Positions 6,764-7,334 of a stretch of 7,334 nt of DNA are shown one piece after another. A model generated the notes under the pieces. That model ran no database searches. It was not told the DNA's origin and saw only the letters and a program-made list of their open reading frames with translations. The stretch is taken from assembly GCA_002452635.1 (NCBI GenBank), contig DKEU01000181.1, forward strand, positions 1-7,334, given 5' to 3'. The stretch comes from Desulfovibrionaceae bacterium UBA6814 (GTDB lineage Bacteria > Desulfobacterota > Desulfovibrionia > Desulfovibrionales > Desulfovibrionaceae). Positions within the stretch are counted from its first letter, which is position 1, and each line of letters begins with the position of its first letter. Position numbers and translations under genes: made by a program.

Positions 6764-6792
6764 CTACTTAGGGCATTTCTGCCCTATGTCAA
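6764..6792 (-). promoter_or_regulatory. hicAB promoter (-35) and palindromic operator
   Basis: On the minus strand a consensus TTGACA (6787-6792) is followed immediately by an 18-bp palindrome. On the plus strand this palindrome reads TAGGGCATTTCTGCCCTA (6769-6786): seven-base perfect arms around a four-base centre. A -10 box at 17-bp spacing would be AAGTAG (6764-6769), which is a poor match, so the precise transcription start is uncertain. The palindrome fills the promoter spacer, so a bound repressor would block RNA polymerase; the helix-turn-helix of HicB makes it the natural candidate. The hicA AGGAG is at 6761-6765. Confidence 0.75.
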
Positions 6793-6945
6793 GGCAGAGA
6801 GTCTCCGTAGCGAGTTCATGTCGATGGCCCGAGCGCCAGCCACAACCCTTCCTCCGCCTACCGCAGCAGGGCGGGCGGCGTGCTTTATCTGCGCCTTGTC
6901 CAGAGTGACGATCTGGGTGACGTTGGCCGCCGAATCTTGCCGCAT
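6784..6945 (-). pseudogene. Decayed MazF/PemK-type toxin remnant (N-terminus deleted, frameshift, nonsense)
   Basis: The open frame from the ATG at 6943-6945 encodes 53 residues. Its start, QDSAANVTQIVTLDKAQI, closely resembles the C-terminal part of MazF/PemK ribonuclease toxins of the form KDSVANVSQIVTLDK, recalled from the family. After KHA the match moves to the +1 frame: PPALLR, then a TAG stop at 6858-6860, then AEEGLWLALG, ending at a TGA at 6816-6818. That fits the usual toxin ending. The first 60-70 residues of a normal toxin of about 110 aa, including its RG-WW start, are absent. So the toxin carries at least one deletion, one frameshift and one nonsense change and should be inactive. 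It lies one base after the antitoxin-like gene. The open frame ends in TTG ACA TAG, bases that also serve the hicA promoter. An intact short peptide of unknown role is a weaker alternative. Confidence 0.65.
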
Positions 6946-6946
6946 T

Positions 6947-7189
6947 TCACCGCCCGCGCTCGGGGGGAAGAACTTCGGCCTGGGCGGCGGCCAGGGCCGG
7001 GTCGAGAGGCTCGGCCTCCTCGGTGTACACCGCGTCCAGCCGCCGGGTGATATCCGCCTGTGAGCTGTGGGGCAGAGGGTCGTCCGGGGCCACGGTGGAA
7101 AGCCCAATGCGGGTCTTCCTTCGTTCTTCGGTCTCGGCCTTGATGGCAATTTTCGTGGGAATGGATACTGCGTTCTTCCTGGTGCGCAT
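6947..7189 (-). CDS. Antitoxin-like protein (MazE-type partner of a MazF/PemK toxin)
   Basis: The 80-residue product has a C-terminal stretch, ITRRLDAVYTEEAEPLDP and then ALAAAQAEVLP (about 47-75), that matches the toxin-binding tail of antitoxins coded just upstream of MazF/PemK-family toxins. The N-terminus, RKNAVSIPTKIAIKAETEER (4-23), resembles the strand and first helix of a ribbon-helix-helix domain. The second helix is not obvious: residues 31-43 (STVAPDDPLPHSS) contain three prolines, so DNA binding is doubtful. I start at the ATG at 7187-7189, with GGAGG 5 bases upstream; an ATG at 7213 would add eight residues and overlaps the presumed -10 box. The usual EDW-like end is replaced by PERGR, and the toxin that follows is a remnant. 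The gene may survive as an orphan antitoxin or be decaying. Confidence 0.62.
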   Translation of the reverse strand: MRTRKNAVSIPTKIAIKAETEERRKTRIGLSTVAPDDPLPHSSQADITRRLDAVYTEEAEPLDPALAAAQAEVLPPERGR

Positions 7190-7208
7190 GGCCGCCTCCG
7201 TGTTCAGG

Positions 7209-7235
7209 AGCATAGCGACGGCTATATCGCGTCAA
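7209..7235 (-). promoter_or_regulatory. Candidate promoter and small palindrome of the antitoxin-like gene
   Basis: On the minus strand TTGACG (7230-7235) and TATGCT (7209-7214) are separated by 15 bases, which is short but tolerable. Between and over them lies ATAGC-GACG-GCTAT (7212-7225, plus strand), a palindrome with five-base arms that could be an autoregulatory site. A transcript from here would begin near 7202, leaving the GGAGG before the ATG at 7189 in its leader. Confidence 0.4.
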
Positions 7236-7251
7236 GGCGCAGCTTGGCACG

Positions 7252-7287
7252 AAAAAAGCCCTCCCGGCCGGAGCCGGGAGGGCTTTT
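7252..7287 (-). terminator. Strong intrinsic terminator of the SEC-C protein gene
   Basis: AAAAGCCCTCCCGGC (7254-7268) and GCCGGGAGGGCTTTT (7273-7287) form a perfect 15-bp stem with a four-base loop. On the minus strand the hairpin ends in six T (7252-7257), 19 bases after the stop codon of the gene entering from the right. The plus strand also ends in four T, so it may work both ways. Confidence 0.92.
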
Positions 7288-7305
7288 CCGTGTCGTATCA
7301 GCGTC

Positions 7306-7334
7306 CTACTTGCCGCAGCACTTCTTGTATTTCT
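7306..7334 (-). CDS. C-terminal end of a SEC-C zinc-binding protein (possibly SecA), partial
   Basis: Only the last eight codons and the TAG stop (7306-7308) are inside the window. They read KYKKCCGK, the end of the SEC-C motif, which in full runs as CxCGSGKKYKKCC and binds zinc. SecA, the preprotein translocase ATPase, commonly ends this way, the tail binding SecB and phospholipids. YecA-like and other SEC-C proteins can end the same way, so I do not assign a symbol. The following strong terminator shows that it is the last gene of its operon. Confidence 0.8.

Noticed and set aside
1..7334. CRISPR arrays, tRNA or rRNA genes, and insertion sequence ends
   Set aside because: No regularly spaced repeats, cloverleaf-like segments, ribosomal RNA motifs, or transposase with terminal inverted repeats were seen on either strand.

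Overview
The window is GC-rich bacterial DNA, about 70% G+C over most of its length, with tightly packed and often overlapping genes. The gene content, codon use and SEC-C protein tail fit a high-GC proteobacterium. A sulfate-reducing Desulfovibrio-like deltaproteobacterium is my best guess, but that is an impression from protein style and is not proven by any marker here.

Left part (1-4542): a biotin biosynthesis locus built as two divergent operons around an 80-bp intergenic region (2517-2596). Leftwards run bioF, a small BioG/BioH-type alpha/beta hydrolase, and bioC, which is cut by the left edge. Rightwards run bioA and bioD. Together they cover BioC methylation of the malonyl primer, removal of the methyl ester after chain extension, and BioF, BioA and BioD conversion of pimeloyl-ACP to dethiobiotin. 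bioB, the last step, is not in the window. No BirA-type operator is visible.

Middle (4549-5993): bioD is followed after 6 bp by an unrecognised four-helix membrane protein of visibly lower G+C, and then, with a GTGA overlap, by a GNAT acetyltransferase. A bidirectional terminator hairpin (6007-6048) closes this transcript and also the one converging on it.

Right part (6084-7334, all minus strand): a complete hicAB toxin-antitoxin module with a consensus -35 box and an 18-bp palindromic operator. Upstream lies what reads as a decayed second toxin-antitoxin locus: a small antitoxin-like gene whose tail resembles antitoxins paired with MazF/PemK toxins, then a truncated and frameshifted remnant of the toxin's C-terminal part. 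A strong hairpin terminator (7252-7287) separates this from the end of a gene encoding a SEC-C zinc-binding tail, possibly secA.

The least ordinary parts are the eroded toxin remnant whose end merges with the hicAB promoter, the low-GC membrane gene inserted behind bioD, and the atypical C-terminus of BioD. I see no convincing wholly new system.
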